NCBI GenBank assembly: GCA_020152595.1
Contig: JAIGNY010000904.1
Location: forward strand, 429,501 to 493,500
Reading direction: 5' to 3'
Length of the DNA stretch: 64,000 bases
Source of the DNA: Chiridota heheva
Lineage: Eukaryota; Echinodermata; Holothuroidea; Apodida; Chiridotidae
Numbering within the stretch: the stretch's first letter is position 1; every line of letters starts with the position of its first letter. Below are positions 41,825 to 53,504 of this stretch, in pieces. Position numbers and translations under genes: made by a program. The notes beneath the pieces were generated by a model. The model was not told where the DNA came from. It searched no databases and saw nothing but the letters and a program-made list of their open reading frames with translations.

Positions 41825-42112
41825 TGGTGATTGCATTTCTGTAATGTGAAGTATATCAGTGCTAACATTTGGAGTACAAAGGCTTATACAGTCACTTAAA
41901 CATTCCTATATGAAAACACTTTTAACACGTGATCAATAACCAAATAATAATCTATTTTCTTTCATCCATTCTGGCAATTTTACAAAACCTGTCTGTTCAA
42001 GCCTGCTCAACTAGTAAACGTGATTGACAACTGAACATATATATACAATGCCCCATAATACAAATCTGTTTATATACATAAACCGATGCATCCATCACAG
42101 CAATGGGACTCA

Positions 42113-42202
42113 TCATCTTGAAACTGATCTGGGTTCCCTGTCCCCACAAGACGCCAAATATTCATCTCTGAACTTGCGGAAGTCATTCACAAAGTTGTAT
42201 TG
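42113..42202 (-). CDS. CDKN3: CDKN3 exon 6 (C-terminus)
   Basis: 29 codons plus TGA: QYNFVNDFRKFRDEYLAS at the start and RSVSR at the end. Acceptor TTCCCTCAG, phase 0. Confidence 0.94.
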   Translation of the reverse strand, partial: QYNFVNDFRKFRDEYLASCGDREPRSVSR

Positions 42203-45200
42203 CTGAGGGAATAAATATGAGAGCAGTGACTGGTCTGACCTGTAAAAAAATCTACCGTTCCAGCAATTAAGAATGAGAATTTAGGGGAAGATTTTTTTAG
42301 AAAAAACAAAGATTTCTTCAGTAAGCAAAAGTATATATAGTAAATATATGCTCTAAAAATGTCCCCCATGTAATTGTGCAATGAATAGCACATAAGATTA
42401 CAAAAAAAAAACATATGTAGTTACTTCGTTAATACTACAATTTCTCATGGGAAGATTTTCGACACCTTGAGAATAAGAACCGTGGAAATATTTTTATAAT
42501 TTATTCCAACTCGATGATAAGTTTTTTATGTGTAAGCCATTTCAAACAAACGTATTTTTGTGTGCAAAAAGTAGTAGTTCCAAGTTTATGACATCTCTTT
42601 TGTTAAATTTTGAGCTTAACCATTTTGAGTTTGACACTTTGAAATTTCTTGGCCAGTCGATTCTTACGGCTTTGTCAAATTTGAAAGGGTCATCAATTTC
42701 AAATGTTATCTACTAATCATTATCTAAGCTTGCCAGAATGAAGCTTGAGGTTGTTTAGTATGCATGCTAAATTCTTTATATTACACTTCTTATTTTGTTT
42801 TGTCTTTGCCCTAAATATGATGAGAAAGCCTTCAACACTGAGATGTTGTTAGCAGCTATGGCTAAAATTAAAACTATTTTTTTCTGAATGAACTAGTCCT
42901 GTTTAAGAAATTGTTGCACATCAAAAAACAAAAGGATTTACTACATAAAATTTGCTTTACAATTTCAGATGCATGCCAGGGAAAGCACACCTTTGACTTG
43001 TTTTTAGTATGGGCCAAAGTAATTTGCAAGGAAATACATAAGTTTGCCTCTTAATACAAGTACAATTTGCATGAGGTTTTGCATATGAACATATACAAGT
43101 TGTAAATAAATATGATCAGAATTTATAAGCCATTGTTGCTTCTACATGGGTGTCAAGTGTTTGACATCTAACAGCAGGTTATCTTCTACGGGTTACTCAC
43201 CCTCACTGTCTGGATAGCACCGGCTCCTTTTAGCGATCTTAGTCGCTGAATAGCATCTTCTGGTTTAAGCTCTTCATTAACATCTAACATTAAACATGCA
43301 GCAAGGAGACATGATCGCCCCAATCCGCCGTAACAATGCAGTAAAGTCTTTGTTCCTTTTGACAGATTCACACGAAGCTCCTCCAGTAGTTTAATACAGG
43401 TCTGGATCGGGGGCGCATTGCCATCTTGAAATGGGTAGTGGTGGACATTCATGTCAGCTTCAGCGTATTCTTGAAGAAGTCGAGGAACCCGGTACTTGTA
43501 CAGTTCACCTCTTGTACATAAAACAAATACGTCCTCAATACCCTCTGATTTCACTGTTTCTAAAAGAAATAAAACAAATGGAAATTTTGAAAAATTGTTT
43601 AGTTTTGGTTATGAACCAATTCTGGCTTATAAGCTACACAAAAACTCAATGGTGTTTTTATGTACCTGGAGCACCCATCAATTGAACCCAATATGTTGCA
43701 GGAGCTCAACTGTTTGTGCCATCTCAAATAAGGTTCCCCACTGATAAACTTTTCCACAAACTAGAATGGTAAATACCATCATGGTTTGCATTTCCATGCA
43801 AATTGACACCCATATCATATGACACAACCAATTACAAAAATGGCATCCCACACTGTCTCACATGTCATCCTATATCTCACATGGCATCCAATGTCCCACA
43901 TGGCACCCCACCCCATCCCTTGTTCACATGGCATTCCACCATATCTCCCACATGGCATTCCACCATTTGTCCCACATGGCATCCCACCCAATGACCCACA
44001 TGGCATCCCATCCTATGTCCCACATTGGATCTCACCATATGTCCCACATAGTATCCCTGCCAATGTCCCAATGACATCTCACTTGATGCCCCACATCCCA
44101 TGTCCCAAATGGCCTCATACCCTACATCACACTTGACATCCCCCCTCATGTACCACATAGCTCCCACCCTATGTCCCACATGATACCCCATCCAATATTC
44201 CACATGGCACCCCACCCCATAGTAAAAAATAATTGTGGCGAGTAGAAATATCATAATATACTGTGGTACTCACCACACTTAATTAAGCCTTGCCAAGTTT
44301 AGCGAGTGACTTTTTTTGCATTTTTCCAACCCTTATGGTAGGTGAATACAGGGATAGGTGAATAGGTCATGGCACAGTAGGTTGAAGGATGATGGAGTAA
44401 GGTAGGTGAGGTGGGTTTCCGTGGGTAAATGGGTTGGATTGGGACTGCTTGGTAGGGTAGTAAGTAGTGAAGGGTTGGAAATTTATGCAATTCAAAGAAT
44501 AGTAAAATCTCAAACAGAATACCAAGTCACTCTTTTTAAGTTTTCTGCTAAGATAGTGCACAAAAATCTGATGCATATGTCTTCTATCACGGCTGCCAGA
44601 TTGTTGTGACAGTATGTGACCAATTTTTGGGTGTTTCACGGCCAATTTTCTCGATCTGCACAATCGTTGTAGCATTATACAGGTATACGACCAATTTTTA
44701 GTGTTTCATGGCCAAAATTTCTCGATTTGAACAATGTATATTGGCCCAGTAAAATTACATAAAAAATAATAATCGTCGTATGGTGCATGTTAAAATCGAG
44801 ACCGATACTTTGCGTAGCTTTTTCTGCTCAAAATTTTGCTTTCAGCCAGTAAATCAGTGTTTCCTTTACTTTTGAGTGGTTAATTACTAGTTTGGTAATC
44901 CCACTTATTAATTTAGTAATCCCTCTAAATATTTTTCGGTTGGTGGTTGGGTTGGTTCCATGTGTGGCCATTTTTTTTTTTTTGGAATACTAGCGAAACA
45001 AAAGGCACTGCTATGGTGGTCATTTTGAAATGGTTGTACTATATAAAGTTAAGCACATATGTCAATGTTTCTTCCGTCGTACATGATTAAACTCAATATC
45101 TGTTTTGTTTGTTTTCAGAATAAAGATAAAAGGAATAGTGAAATAGAAGATGGAATAGTAGATTTAAAAATCTACTATTTTATTGGAATAGTGGCAAATA

Positions 45201-48200
45201 TCTAAAATTTTGATCCTTTTAGGGACTTGAGTTTCAGGGAAGAATGCTGGGTAGAGGATGATGGGGCATGAATGATGATGATAATGGAGGAATTGGTGAT
45301 AGAAAATCAAATCGAGTGTGACATGAAGAGGTTAGCATGTCATCAGTGGTAAGGGGTGTTTGTTTTCCGATGCCTTTTTATGAAAAATTGGTGTTTGGGA
45401 AGTGGGGTTGAGACTGACAGTGCTGGCCATAGTTCCCTGGACTACCATCCTACAATGTGATTTACACCTCAAAACTGGTGACTATTCAAACCCCTAGCTT
45501 GAACCAATATGAAAACAAATTTTTCTTGAAAAAAAGTAGATGATTGGTGGAGAAAAGGTTAGGGTGAAAGAAAATATGGGCAGGGTGGGGCACCCCTTTG
45601 AAAAAGTACAACTAGGGGCATGCAGTTAAACTTTGCACACCTTGGAAGAAGGTTCAACTTACTGATATCTGTTTCCAAACACCGCCAATTGTCCTTGAAT
45701 CTGCACCCTGAGAAATGGATGTATTAGTGTTAATGCAAATAATGAAAAACAATAACATCGTTTACAAGGCTGCATGCTTTCATGACAAGAAGTCCTAGAC
45801 ATCAATGTTCTTGATGTGAACTAAAAGACAAACACAATTTAAGGCTAGACACAGGAATGTTTGCTTCAATGTGTTATAGGGCTTGTTGTCATGAGCATTA
45901 GAAAATCACATGCATTTGTATCTGACATGAATTAATCAAAAATTGACATTCTGAACTGTGTTACTTCAGGCTTGTAAACAGATGAAACTAAGCTATCTGA
46001 ATATCCAGGTATGAACATTTCAAGAACTCAGCAACAAGTGATCGTACTGCTACTTGAAAAGTCAAGTCTTAATTTGCATTTTTAGTGCGGATTTGAGATG
46101 TACCAATAATGCATTTTTATAAATTACTTTTTTTAATCCTGATTTTAATCCTAGACATGTGATTGAGAATCGTGGCCAAACCAAATGCAAACATCTCTAA
46201 AATGTTTAGACAATTATTTTCTGTTCCACCACTATCACATCATTCACTAAGTTGCATAATCATTTCCGCTGTCTATTGTTTTGATTAACCAAGTGCTAAA
46301 TTTACTTACTCCAGACTCAATAACAATGTTGAAATTCAAACTTAATTCTTGATATGATCTGTTCTCATCACAGGTATAAAGATCCTGTATGCTGTAAACT
46401 GTTTGTATTTTGCCTGGAGAGTGGATACAGATTTCTTGCAAATAAATGAAGCCAGTCTTAATCAATATCAAAACCTGTGACAAATTGTGTGAATCAGGTA
46501 CAAAATGTGTCCCGTGCCCTTTTTTTTCAAGAATGCATGTATAAACCTTTACATGATTTTGCAACCCTGCCTTTTTAAGACAAACTTCTTATTCCACAAT
46601 TTCAAAGATTCAACAGTAATGAATAAATACAGTATAAGCTACTTGTTCTGCACAAACTGCAAAAAATAATGAAGTGGAAGTGTTTATATCCATACCTGGC
46701 AAAGATGATATTCCAAGAGACTCTGAAAACCCCATGTCAGAAAAATCTAGCCTTGGGGGAAAAATGAAGACAAAATATTCTTAAACTTGTCAATTGCTGC
46801 ATAACTGTTATTCATTGTATGATAGGATGCATGCAATTACACATTTTCTCAAAACTGCTTCCAAAGAAACTTTTTACAGTTCAGCCTGCATTCTACTCTT
46901 ACTCTCACTTTCTGTTTTGTCTCGTTTATAACTTTTCCCACTTTCTAATCTTTGTCCCGATATGTCCACCACTTCCCCTTTAACAATAATATGGTACCCT
47001 GATATACATAATCCGACTTACTACCAAAAGTAATCCCACTTTCTCACTGACTCCCACTCCCGAAGTACACCCTGACTCTAGTGTACAACAAATTGCCCAA
47101 AAATTAACTTGCCCGCCGGGCAGATACATCCGCAGAAATGCTTGTCCGAAGCAAAATTCACTTGTCCAACAATGATCACGATTATATTGAAGTAGGCGAT
47201 GCACGTTATGGTGTAATATTTCTTACGGCAATATTTACTAGGAATGCTGTATAAATAACAAACGACTCTTACACTAACCAAAAAAACAGTGGAAATTGTA
47301 ATCCATATGTCCTCTACAAATATAAAGCAATAACAGGCTCTATAAAATAAAAGAGACATGAAAGTTCAATAAACTTTTGTGTAAACAAATGGCATGGCAA
47401 AAGCAGGTCAAGTTCGCCATGTAACAGTACAGTACACGGCGCACGGTATGCCCTGTACAATATTGTATGTGTACACGGAACGGGTATTGGACCCATTGCA
47501 TGTGGTGCATTAACACAGCAGAACGGACGTCGGCAAGAAACAGTGACTGGTAATAATTACATGTATGCAGGAGTTTTTTTGTGCGAGATATGATTGGTTG
47601 AAAGGAGCAAGCCTCGCTAGTAAAACATCATGCATTGTGCACATGTTTAGTCAGCTTTGTATGGTAACCTGTACAATATATGTTTTGTGTGTGTGCGAGA
47701 TGTTTATTGCATAGGTGATTTGTCGAATGCTGCTGACTCCCACTTAAAACCTTTCTTGCATTTTCTACCTTTACTCCCACTAACTACCCCAAGTAACTCC
47801 ACTCTTTACCCTACATAACCACTTTCTAAACTAAATATTTCCACTTACTACCCTAAACAAATATATCATGATCCCATCTACAAGACCCTAACTAATCCTT
47901 ACACTTACTATCCAATGTAATCCCACTTACTAGTTATATTATATAACATAAGAAGATGACAGGCTAAGACCCCATAGGAAGCCCAAAATAACCCACCACC
48001 ACAAAAAGAAATCAATGAGCCGAGAGTTAGTAAAGAACTTATCAATGTTGACTTTGAAATTGTGAACAAAATTGAAGCTGACTACCCACTCAGGCAAACC
48101 ATTCCACTCGTAAACAAAAAAAACACTGAATCTATTCGTGAGAAATCTTTGGTTAACTTCAAACTGTTACCACATATCACATGAGGATAAGCTGAAACAT

Positions 48201-51200
48201 GCAAGAAATAAAAGGAAGTCAAAGCATCACTAGCAAATAGGAACTTAAAAACCTAAATCCTATCGCCACTTACTCTTTCTCAACTCAAGCATGATCAAAC
48301 CAAAAATTCACAACCTAGATTTATAAGAGAGATTCCTTACTTCGGGAATAAGTCTAGTGGTTCTTCGCTGAACCTGTTCCAAAATGAACTTATCCTTCTC
48401 ATAAGAGGGACTCCAAGCCTGAATAGCATACTCAAGGTGAGGCCGGACTAACTGCTTACACAAATAAAGAACTTCTCTACTAAGAAAACAAAAATTTTTA
48501 CCAATCAAACCAAGCATCCTATTGCCCTTGCAGAGCTATAGCACACTGTTTAGAAGGCTTCAAATTGCTTGTGCTTGTAATGACAACACTATGATCCCTT
48601 TCTTGATCAACACAACCAAGATTTAAACCATGCATGCAGTAATCAAAACCTTATTGCTCTGATCAAAATGAATAACTTTGCATTTATCAACATAAAATGA
48701 CATCTGCCACATTTGGGACCAAGAAACTAATTTACCCAGATCACTTTGCAAAAGTGAGAATCCCTAGCATCAACAATCTTGTATAGCTTAGTGTCATCAG
48801 CAAATTTAAAAATCCTGGAGCCAAGGGAAACATCAGTATCATTAATGAAGATTAAGGAAAGAAGCGGAATACAGAACACTGAGGAACACCACTTGTAATC
48901 TTCTTCCATGGAGATAATTTGCCATTAAAGGACTATGGACATCTAGCAGATTTTAGATATGTGAAAGAGCATGGAATGCTGAGTAGAATATTTATTTCTA
49001 AATTTGTAAGAAGCTTGTTCAATTTTCACGTTATGAATAAAGTTTAATTTGTTAATTTGTCCGGAATTTGTGATATACAGTACTCAAAATATTTATATAA
49101 TTCTTTAAATTGTGTTCTTCAAATTCAGCTATTTGTGAATTCAGAATTTTCTAGATTCATGATTTGGGGTGTGATAAGGTTCCATCAAGTTTTGTCCAAC
49201 GTCCCAATTCTATATTTCTGACAACATTGACAGAGCAATAAAAAACAAATATTTTACGAAAGGTAATAAAGGAACCTTCCCCCATGGATATCACACATTA
49301 TTGTGCAATAAGAGCTAAAAATGAAAAATGCTGTAAACTGGTCAATTTTTAACCAATTTCAATGGAATATTTTGCTGTTTTTATAGTTTAGATCATATTT
49401 TACACCAATTAAGCCAATGTTGCCTTGCCTCTCGATGTCCATGGTCCTTTAACAACAACTCTTTGTGACCTGTCAATTAAGCAAGAATTGATCCAACTGG
49501 CACACTTTCCCTCCACACCAAGTGCTCTTGTTTTCATCATGAGCCTAATGGAACCTTATCAAATGTTTTTTGGAAATCTAATAACATCCACAGTATGACA
49601 AAAATCGACTAGTTTAGCAACATCAAGAAACTCAAATAAATTAGAAACAAAAGACCTCAATAGGTAAAAACCCATGCAGGGACAAATAAAAAAAAACAGA
49701 CTACTGTAGTAAATGATCTAGATCTATACTCATTTTTACTAGTGACTACCCTTAATCCAGATTTATGAAAGGATTAGTTTAGTGGTCAAGAATGTTTATA
49801 CTATATGAAAGAGGACTTCAAAGGAAACAAAATAGTAAAGAAAGCATTCAAAAATCTTATTCCGTTAAGAAATATATAAGTTTAAAGTTTGGTATCATTC
49901 GTTTAGGAATGACTGAAATCAGACTAGTTGAGATGTCACATCCTCAGATTCCTTAGTGTTTATGTATTATCACACTTTTCCCTTCGATTTTGTGACTTAA
50001 AAACCATAAGATATGTCAAAAAAGTAGTAAAACTGAATCTACATGTAGGGTATTTATAATATACCACCTAAAGAAAGTTTGAGGTAAAATAATTTCAATC
50101 GTGAAAATTTTTAGTAAACTTTCATTAAAGTATATCAAGACTTTGAGGAGGCTGTGACATCACAACTAAAGTAGTCTGATTTCAGCCGTTTCTACAGAAA
50201 TAATGCCAGTTTTAAACTTGATTATCTCCTCAACTGAATAAAATTATGCAATGCTTTCTTTACCATTTTGTTTGTTTTAAGTCCTTTTTCATATAAGATG
50301 GACATGCTTGACCACTGGACTAATTCTTTAATACATTAACTGAGGGATTTGTCACTTTACAACTCCCTGATTAACTATTACCAGTAACCAGAGGTGGTGC
50401 AAATTGCGCTACACCCCTTCCCATCAGAGACCACTAGCTCCTCTCTCCCCACTCCCTAAAGAATTGTTTAATCTGATGATTTGGTTTGGTTTGTTGATGT
50501 TTAATGGCACCGCGACAGTCAGAGTCAAATGGGCCAATGAATAATGGTGTAAGAGTAAGGATAGTGAGGAGATGGAAGGTTTGCATGGGAGATAAAGTGA
50601 AAAAACTAAATGTGTGGGAAAAAGAAAGGTGAAAAGAAAGGGGTGTGTAAGGTTAGGTGTAGAAGGGGAGGAGGGGGAGATTACATGTGGTGGAAGAGGT
50701 TGTTGTTGCGGAGGAAATTGATGATGTTTAAGGAAGAATTGTATTCGAATAGGTCCCGAGATTGAGGAGAGTGAGGAGAAAAGAGATCTGGAGTTCTGGT
50801 AGAGGGGACAGGTTAAGAAAATATGCTTGATGGAGAGATCTATGTTGCAAGTGGGGCAGAGAGGGGCTGGGGAGCTGGATAAGAGATGGGAGTGAGTAAG
50901 AGAGAAGTGGCCGAGGCGAATGCGGGTGACAACGAACGATGTCTTCCTTGCAGTTGAGACTATGCAGAGGGGTGTTGGTCCTGACTTTGGGTTTGGTGTG
51001 AAGTTTATTACTGGTTTCGTAATTCCAGGAGTATTGCCGGGTTTTGTTGATGTAGTTGGAGATATAGAGGTCTGAGTGTGGAATATATTTGGCAAGAGCT
51101 TTGATGATGGCTCTGTCAGCTCTCTCGTTGCCAGGATGCCAACGTGGCTGGGAATCCAAAAACAAAAAAAAAAATCCTAATCTGATCAGCAGTGATATGA

Positions 51201-53146
51201 AAAGTTTGTGTGTAAAAAATATTTCTACAAGCCAAAGCTACTGTCAGGGAACTCCTGACACCACCTTGATACAGTGGTACACACAGCTCCCCGTGAGATA
51301 CATGTACAATTTTAGAAAGTTTACAGGTCAAACTCACCACAATTTTGACTGCTCACTGCATCTTCATGCACTTTTTAATTATCATGCTTTTTTGTTGTTA
51401 TGGTGAGCGATCAAAGTTTAATTTCTTACCAATCAACAGGAAATGGAGATTTGTCCAATTCTTCTCCTAATTCATCATCAGATGAGTCAAACCCTGTGCA
51501 GTCTTCAGTTGGATTATTGGTGGCTGTTTCTTGTGACGACTGCAATTATGAAGAGAAAGCGCATTGCTTATACCTACTGTATATGTGATAGTAGATCTAA
51601 ACACACATTGCTCTACATTATACATACTGTACACCCGTGTCAATCAAAATTTGCTTAGACTGCTGATCAACTTTATTCATGAATGCATTTGCAAGTCTCA
51701 TTTTTTCTGCAATCTTAAATTTGTTATGCTTGTTGTCAGGTTCTTAGCTAAAGCAGAAATGTTCAAAGTTTGTTGACACTATAAGGTAAAACAAGAAAGA
51801 AGCAAAAATCCAACAAAATTTGTTGTCTTTCCTATGCCAGCTACAGTAACACTATAATGTTCCAATGGTTCCCAAACTAACATCACCACCACCACAAAAA
51901 AGGAAAAGAAAATCGAAGATGCCCAGATTAAGTAAACTTGGCAATGTTGACTTTAAAATTGTGAACAAAATTGGAGCTAACCACCCACTAAGGCAAACCA
52001 TTCCACTCATTAACAACTCTTTGCGATAAGCTCAAATGCTGAATATCTATTCGAGAGAACACTTTGGTTAACTTCAAACTGTTACCACGAGGATTAGCTG
52101 AAACATGCAAGAAATAATAGGAAGTCAAAGCATCACAACTAGATGAAAATGAAAAAAAACGGAATCAAATCACCACATACTCTTCTCAATTCAGGCATGG
52201 TCAAACCAAGAATTCGCAACCTAGATTCATAAAAAGATTCCTAACTTCAGGAATAAGTCTAGTGGCTCTATAAAGCTCACTTTGGTTCCAGGAGGCAAGT
52301 GTTCCAAGTTGACTGGCCTAGCCTAGTTATTCGTCATCTAGGCCTACCCCAGTTCCAGCTTCCACTGTCCAGGTATTTTCCCCATATTACCATCGGACTG
52401 ATGCCAGCCGTGTTCGTATGGCTGCCGTTGGTAATGGCTGGCCTTTCGTGGGTACTACAAAATCCTATACCCTCCTTTACTGTTTTAAGCGAGGTGTTGA
52501 AAGTTTATGAAAATCTCAGTTTTTTTTACCAAAAATATTTAATAAACTTAGTAATGAACCTAGTAATAAACAAAAAAAATGTCAGTGAAAAATCAACTTG
52601 CATTTTAGTGGAACATTTTAAAACTTATTAGCGGACGTTGAATAATCAATAATTTTGGAAAAGTTTATTAAAATTCATTGATATAAGAATATCCAAAAAG
52701 TATGTTATCTTTTAATCATCAATTTTCTACTGTGAATTAAAAACAAACAAACATAGGAATTATACCTAATCAGTTGTTAATGAGTGGAATGTTTGCTTAA
52801 GTCTGACGTGGGTAGGCACTAGGTAGCTCCAATTCTGTTCACAATTTCAAAGTCAACATTGATAAGTTCTTTACTAACTCGTACTTACTGGGCGTCTTTG
52901 ATTTTTCGTGGTGGTGGTAATGTTAGTTTGGGCAACACAAATGTCCGACTGATATGATACATCAGTAGGCCTACACAGGCCCTATGTGTATTTGGGTTGT
53001 AAATAATTTACGACGTACGTTAGGCCAGGGAGTTGTTAAGAACAAGTTCTTAACAACTCCCTGGTTAGGTCTAGCAAAGCGGGTAGCATAGGCGGCTAGC
53101 TAGCCCACAGGTGTTCCTAGCGTTATGGCAACCTATATGCTAACTA

Positions 53147-53184
<38 letters not shown>

Positions 53185-53504
53185 GCCTATATACTAGTAG
53201 TAAGCATAGGGGCCTATATGTTGCCATTACGCTAGGTACACCTGTTAGCGGGCCTATATGTTGCCATTACGCTAGGTACACCTGTTAGCGGGCCTATATG
53301 TTGCCATTACGCTAGGTACACCTGTTAGCTAGCCTATCTGTGTTTACTATTAATAGCCTACAATTTACAAAGTACAATTGTCACTTTCAAGTTTGTACGT
53401 TAAGGGCCCATGCTAATTGTTACAATTTCACGCAGCCTCAAATCTAGAAGAACACTTACCATTTTCGTTTCAGTATCTTGGCATTCAATAGTCAGCACTA
53501 CCAT
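42113..53504 (-). CDS. CDKN3: CDKN3 / KAP dual-specificity phosphatase, complete (6 exons)
   Basis: Minus-strand exons 53504-53460, 51539-51430, 46751-46696, 45707-45663, 43559-43201 and 42202-42113 join in frame to 234 codons (human CDKN3 is 212). CDKN3 removes the activating phosphate of CDK2/CDK1. Residues 31-52 (GFDSSDDELGEELDKS...W) match the acidic N-terminal block, and 53-77 include SLGISSLPGCRFKD. Asp131 in FQDGNAPP is the likely general acid, 30 residues before the catalytic cysteine as in human. HCYGGLGRS (160-168) holds Cys161 and Arg167. GAGAIQTV precedes the end, and the tail closes RSVSR as in vertebrates. The start ATG has A at -3 and G at +4. Exon 1 is supported by phase and position, less by homology. 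Confidence 0.95.
43201..43559 (-). CDS. CDKN3: CDKN3 exon 5 (catalytic exon)
   Basis: 359 nt, acceptor TTCTTTTAG, donor GTGAGT after ...IQTVR. It holds the whole catalytic core (VFVLCTRGELYKYRVP, FQDGNAPP, HCYGGLGRS). The apparent start within it is a GTG codon and is internal. Confidence 0.96.
43845..44225. repeat. 24 bp minisatellite in CDKN3 intron 4
   Basis: Variants of TCCCACCCAATGTCCCACAT plus GGCA repeat with 24 bp spacing about 12-15 times. Since 24 is a multiple of 3, open frames arise on both strands; these are repeat translations. Confidence 0.92.
45150..45185. repeat. Perfect hairpin in CDKN3 intron 4
   Basis: Arms AATAGTAGATTT and AAATCTACTATT are perfect complements around a 2 bp loop. 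Confidence 0.75.
45663..45707 (-). CDS. CDKN3: CDKN3 exon 4 (micro-exon)
   Basis: 45 nt encoding the C of PGC through RFKDNWRCLETDI. It matches the CKFKDVRRNVQKD region of human CDKN3. Acceptor ATTTCTCAG, donor GTAAGT; phases fit both neighbours. Confidence 0.9.
46696..46751 (-). CDS. CDKN3: CDKN3 exon 3 (micro-exon)
   Basis: 56 nt completing Trp52 and encoding LDFSDMGFSESLGISSLP. Acceptor CCCCCAAG, donor GTATGG. It aligns with SRVNCSQFLGLCALPG of human CDKN3. Confidence 0.9.
47941..49640 (-). mobile_element. CR1/L2-like LINE fragment, interrupted by a MITE
   Basis: On the minus strand: an RT core remnant near 49640-49450, then FKFADDTKLYKI near 48820, and LYKQLVRPHLEYAIQAWSPSYEKD-type thumb (LVRPHLEYAIQAWSPSYEKD at about 48460). 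VQRRTTRLIPEVRNLSY follows at about 48370, with a tail to a TTATG-type simple end near 47941. Frameshifts are many. A 520 bp TTAA element splits it. It lies in CDKN3 intron 2. Confidence 0.8.
48929..49448. mobile_element. 520 bp TTAA-flanked MITE inside the LINE
   Basis: TTAA at 48925-48928 and 49449-49452 bounds AGGACTATGGACATC and its inverted end GATGTCCATGGTCCT. It interrupts the RT coding region of the LINE, so it inserted later. The joined TTAAAGGAC end resembles T2/Kolobok-type termini. Confidence 0.82.
49767..50327. mobile_element. TTAA-type foldback MITE, copy 3
   Basis: GAAAGGATTAGTTTAGTGGT on the left and GACCACTGGACTAATTCT then TTAA on the right. The interior blocks match copies 1 and 2. 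The left TTAA is mutated. Confidence 0.75.
50479..51165 (-). mobile_element. LINE with RNase H tail, truncated copy 2
   Basis: The minus strand opens with an RNase H end (RWHPGNERADRA at about 51140), then AKYIPHSDLYISN, KPKVRTNT, and in a second frame RIRLGHFSLTHSHLL with CPTCNIDLSIKHIFLTCPLY. It ends VAVPLNINKPNQ, with the DNA tail TTAAACATCAACAAACCAAA as in the copy at 12118-14066. At least one frameshift separates the two halves. Confidence 0.85.
51430..51539 (-). CDS. CDKN3: CDKN3 exon 2 (acidic N-terminal block)
   Basis: 110 nt, 36 codons plus TG of Trp52. Acceptor CATAATTGCAG, donor GTAAGA. It encodes CTGFDSSDDELGEELDKSPF, matching human SEFDSSDEEPIEDEQTPI in position and character. 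Confidence 0.9.
51870..52270 (-). mobile_element. CR1/L2-like LINE 3' fragment
   Basis: It shares ACATCACCACCACCACAAAA, CAATGTTGACTTTAAAATTG and AATAAGTCTAGTGGCTCT with the copies at 47941 and 55432. It is only the 3' end. Confidence 0.75.
52810..52950 (+). mobile_element. CR1/L2-like LINE 3' scrap, opposite strand
   Basis: AAAGTCAACATTGATAAGTT and TTTTTCGTGGTGGTGGTAAT are the reverse complement of the same family's 3' region. Confidence 0.65.
53025..53064. repeat. Perfect palindrome with 19 bp arms
   Basis: CCAGGGAGTTGTTAAGAAC at 53025-53043 and its exact reverse complement at 53046-53064, with a 2 bp centre. It lies in CDKN3 intron 1. Confidence 0.97.
53088..53345. repeat. Inverted and tandem repeats around an (AT)n tract
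   Basis: The left arm (53090-53143) is the inverse of a 40 bp unit (GCGGGCCTATATGTTGCCAT plus TACGCTAGGTACACCTGTTA) that occurs about three times in tandem at 53206-53330. An (AT) run of about 30 bp at 53150-53180 separates the arms. It is capable of a large cruciform. Confidence 0.9.
53460..53504 (-). CDS. CDKN3: CDKN3 exon 1 (start)
   Basis: 15 codons, MVVLTIECQDTETKM, then donor GTAAGT. The context AAAATGG is a good start. Phase 0 fits exon 2. The residues are not conserved, so an alternative first exon is possible. Confidence 0.7.

Noticed and set aside
43186-43554. Stand-alone phosphatase ORF starting at 43554
   Set aside because: The first codon is GTG inside CDKN3 exon 5, and the frame past 43201 reads through a donor site. 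It is one exon of a six-exon gene.
43803-44254. His/Cys/Gly-rich ORFs on both strands
   Set aside because: They are products of the 24 bp minisatellite in CDKN3 intron 4.
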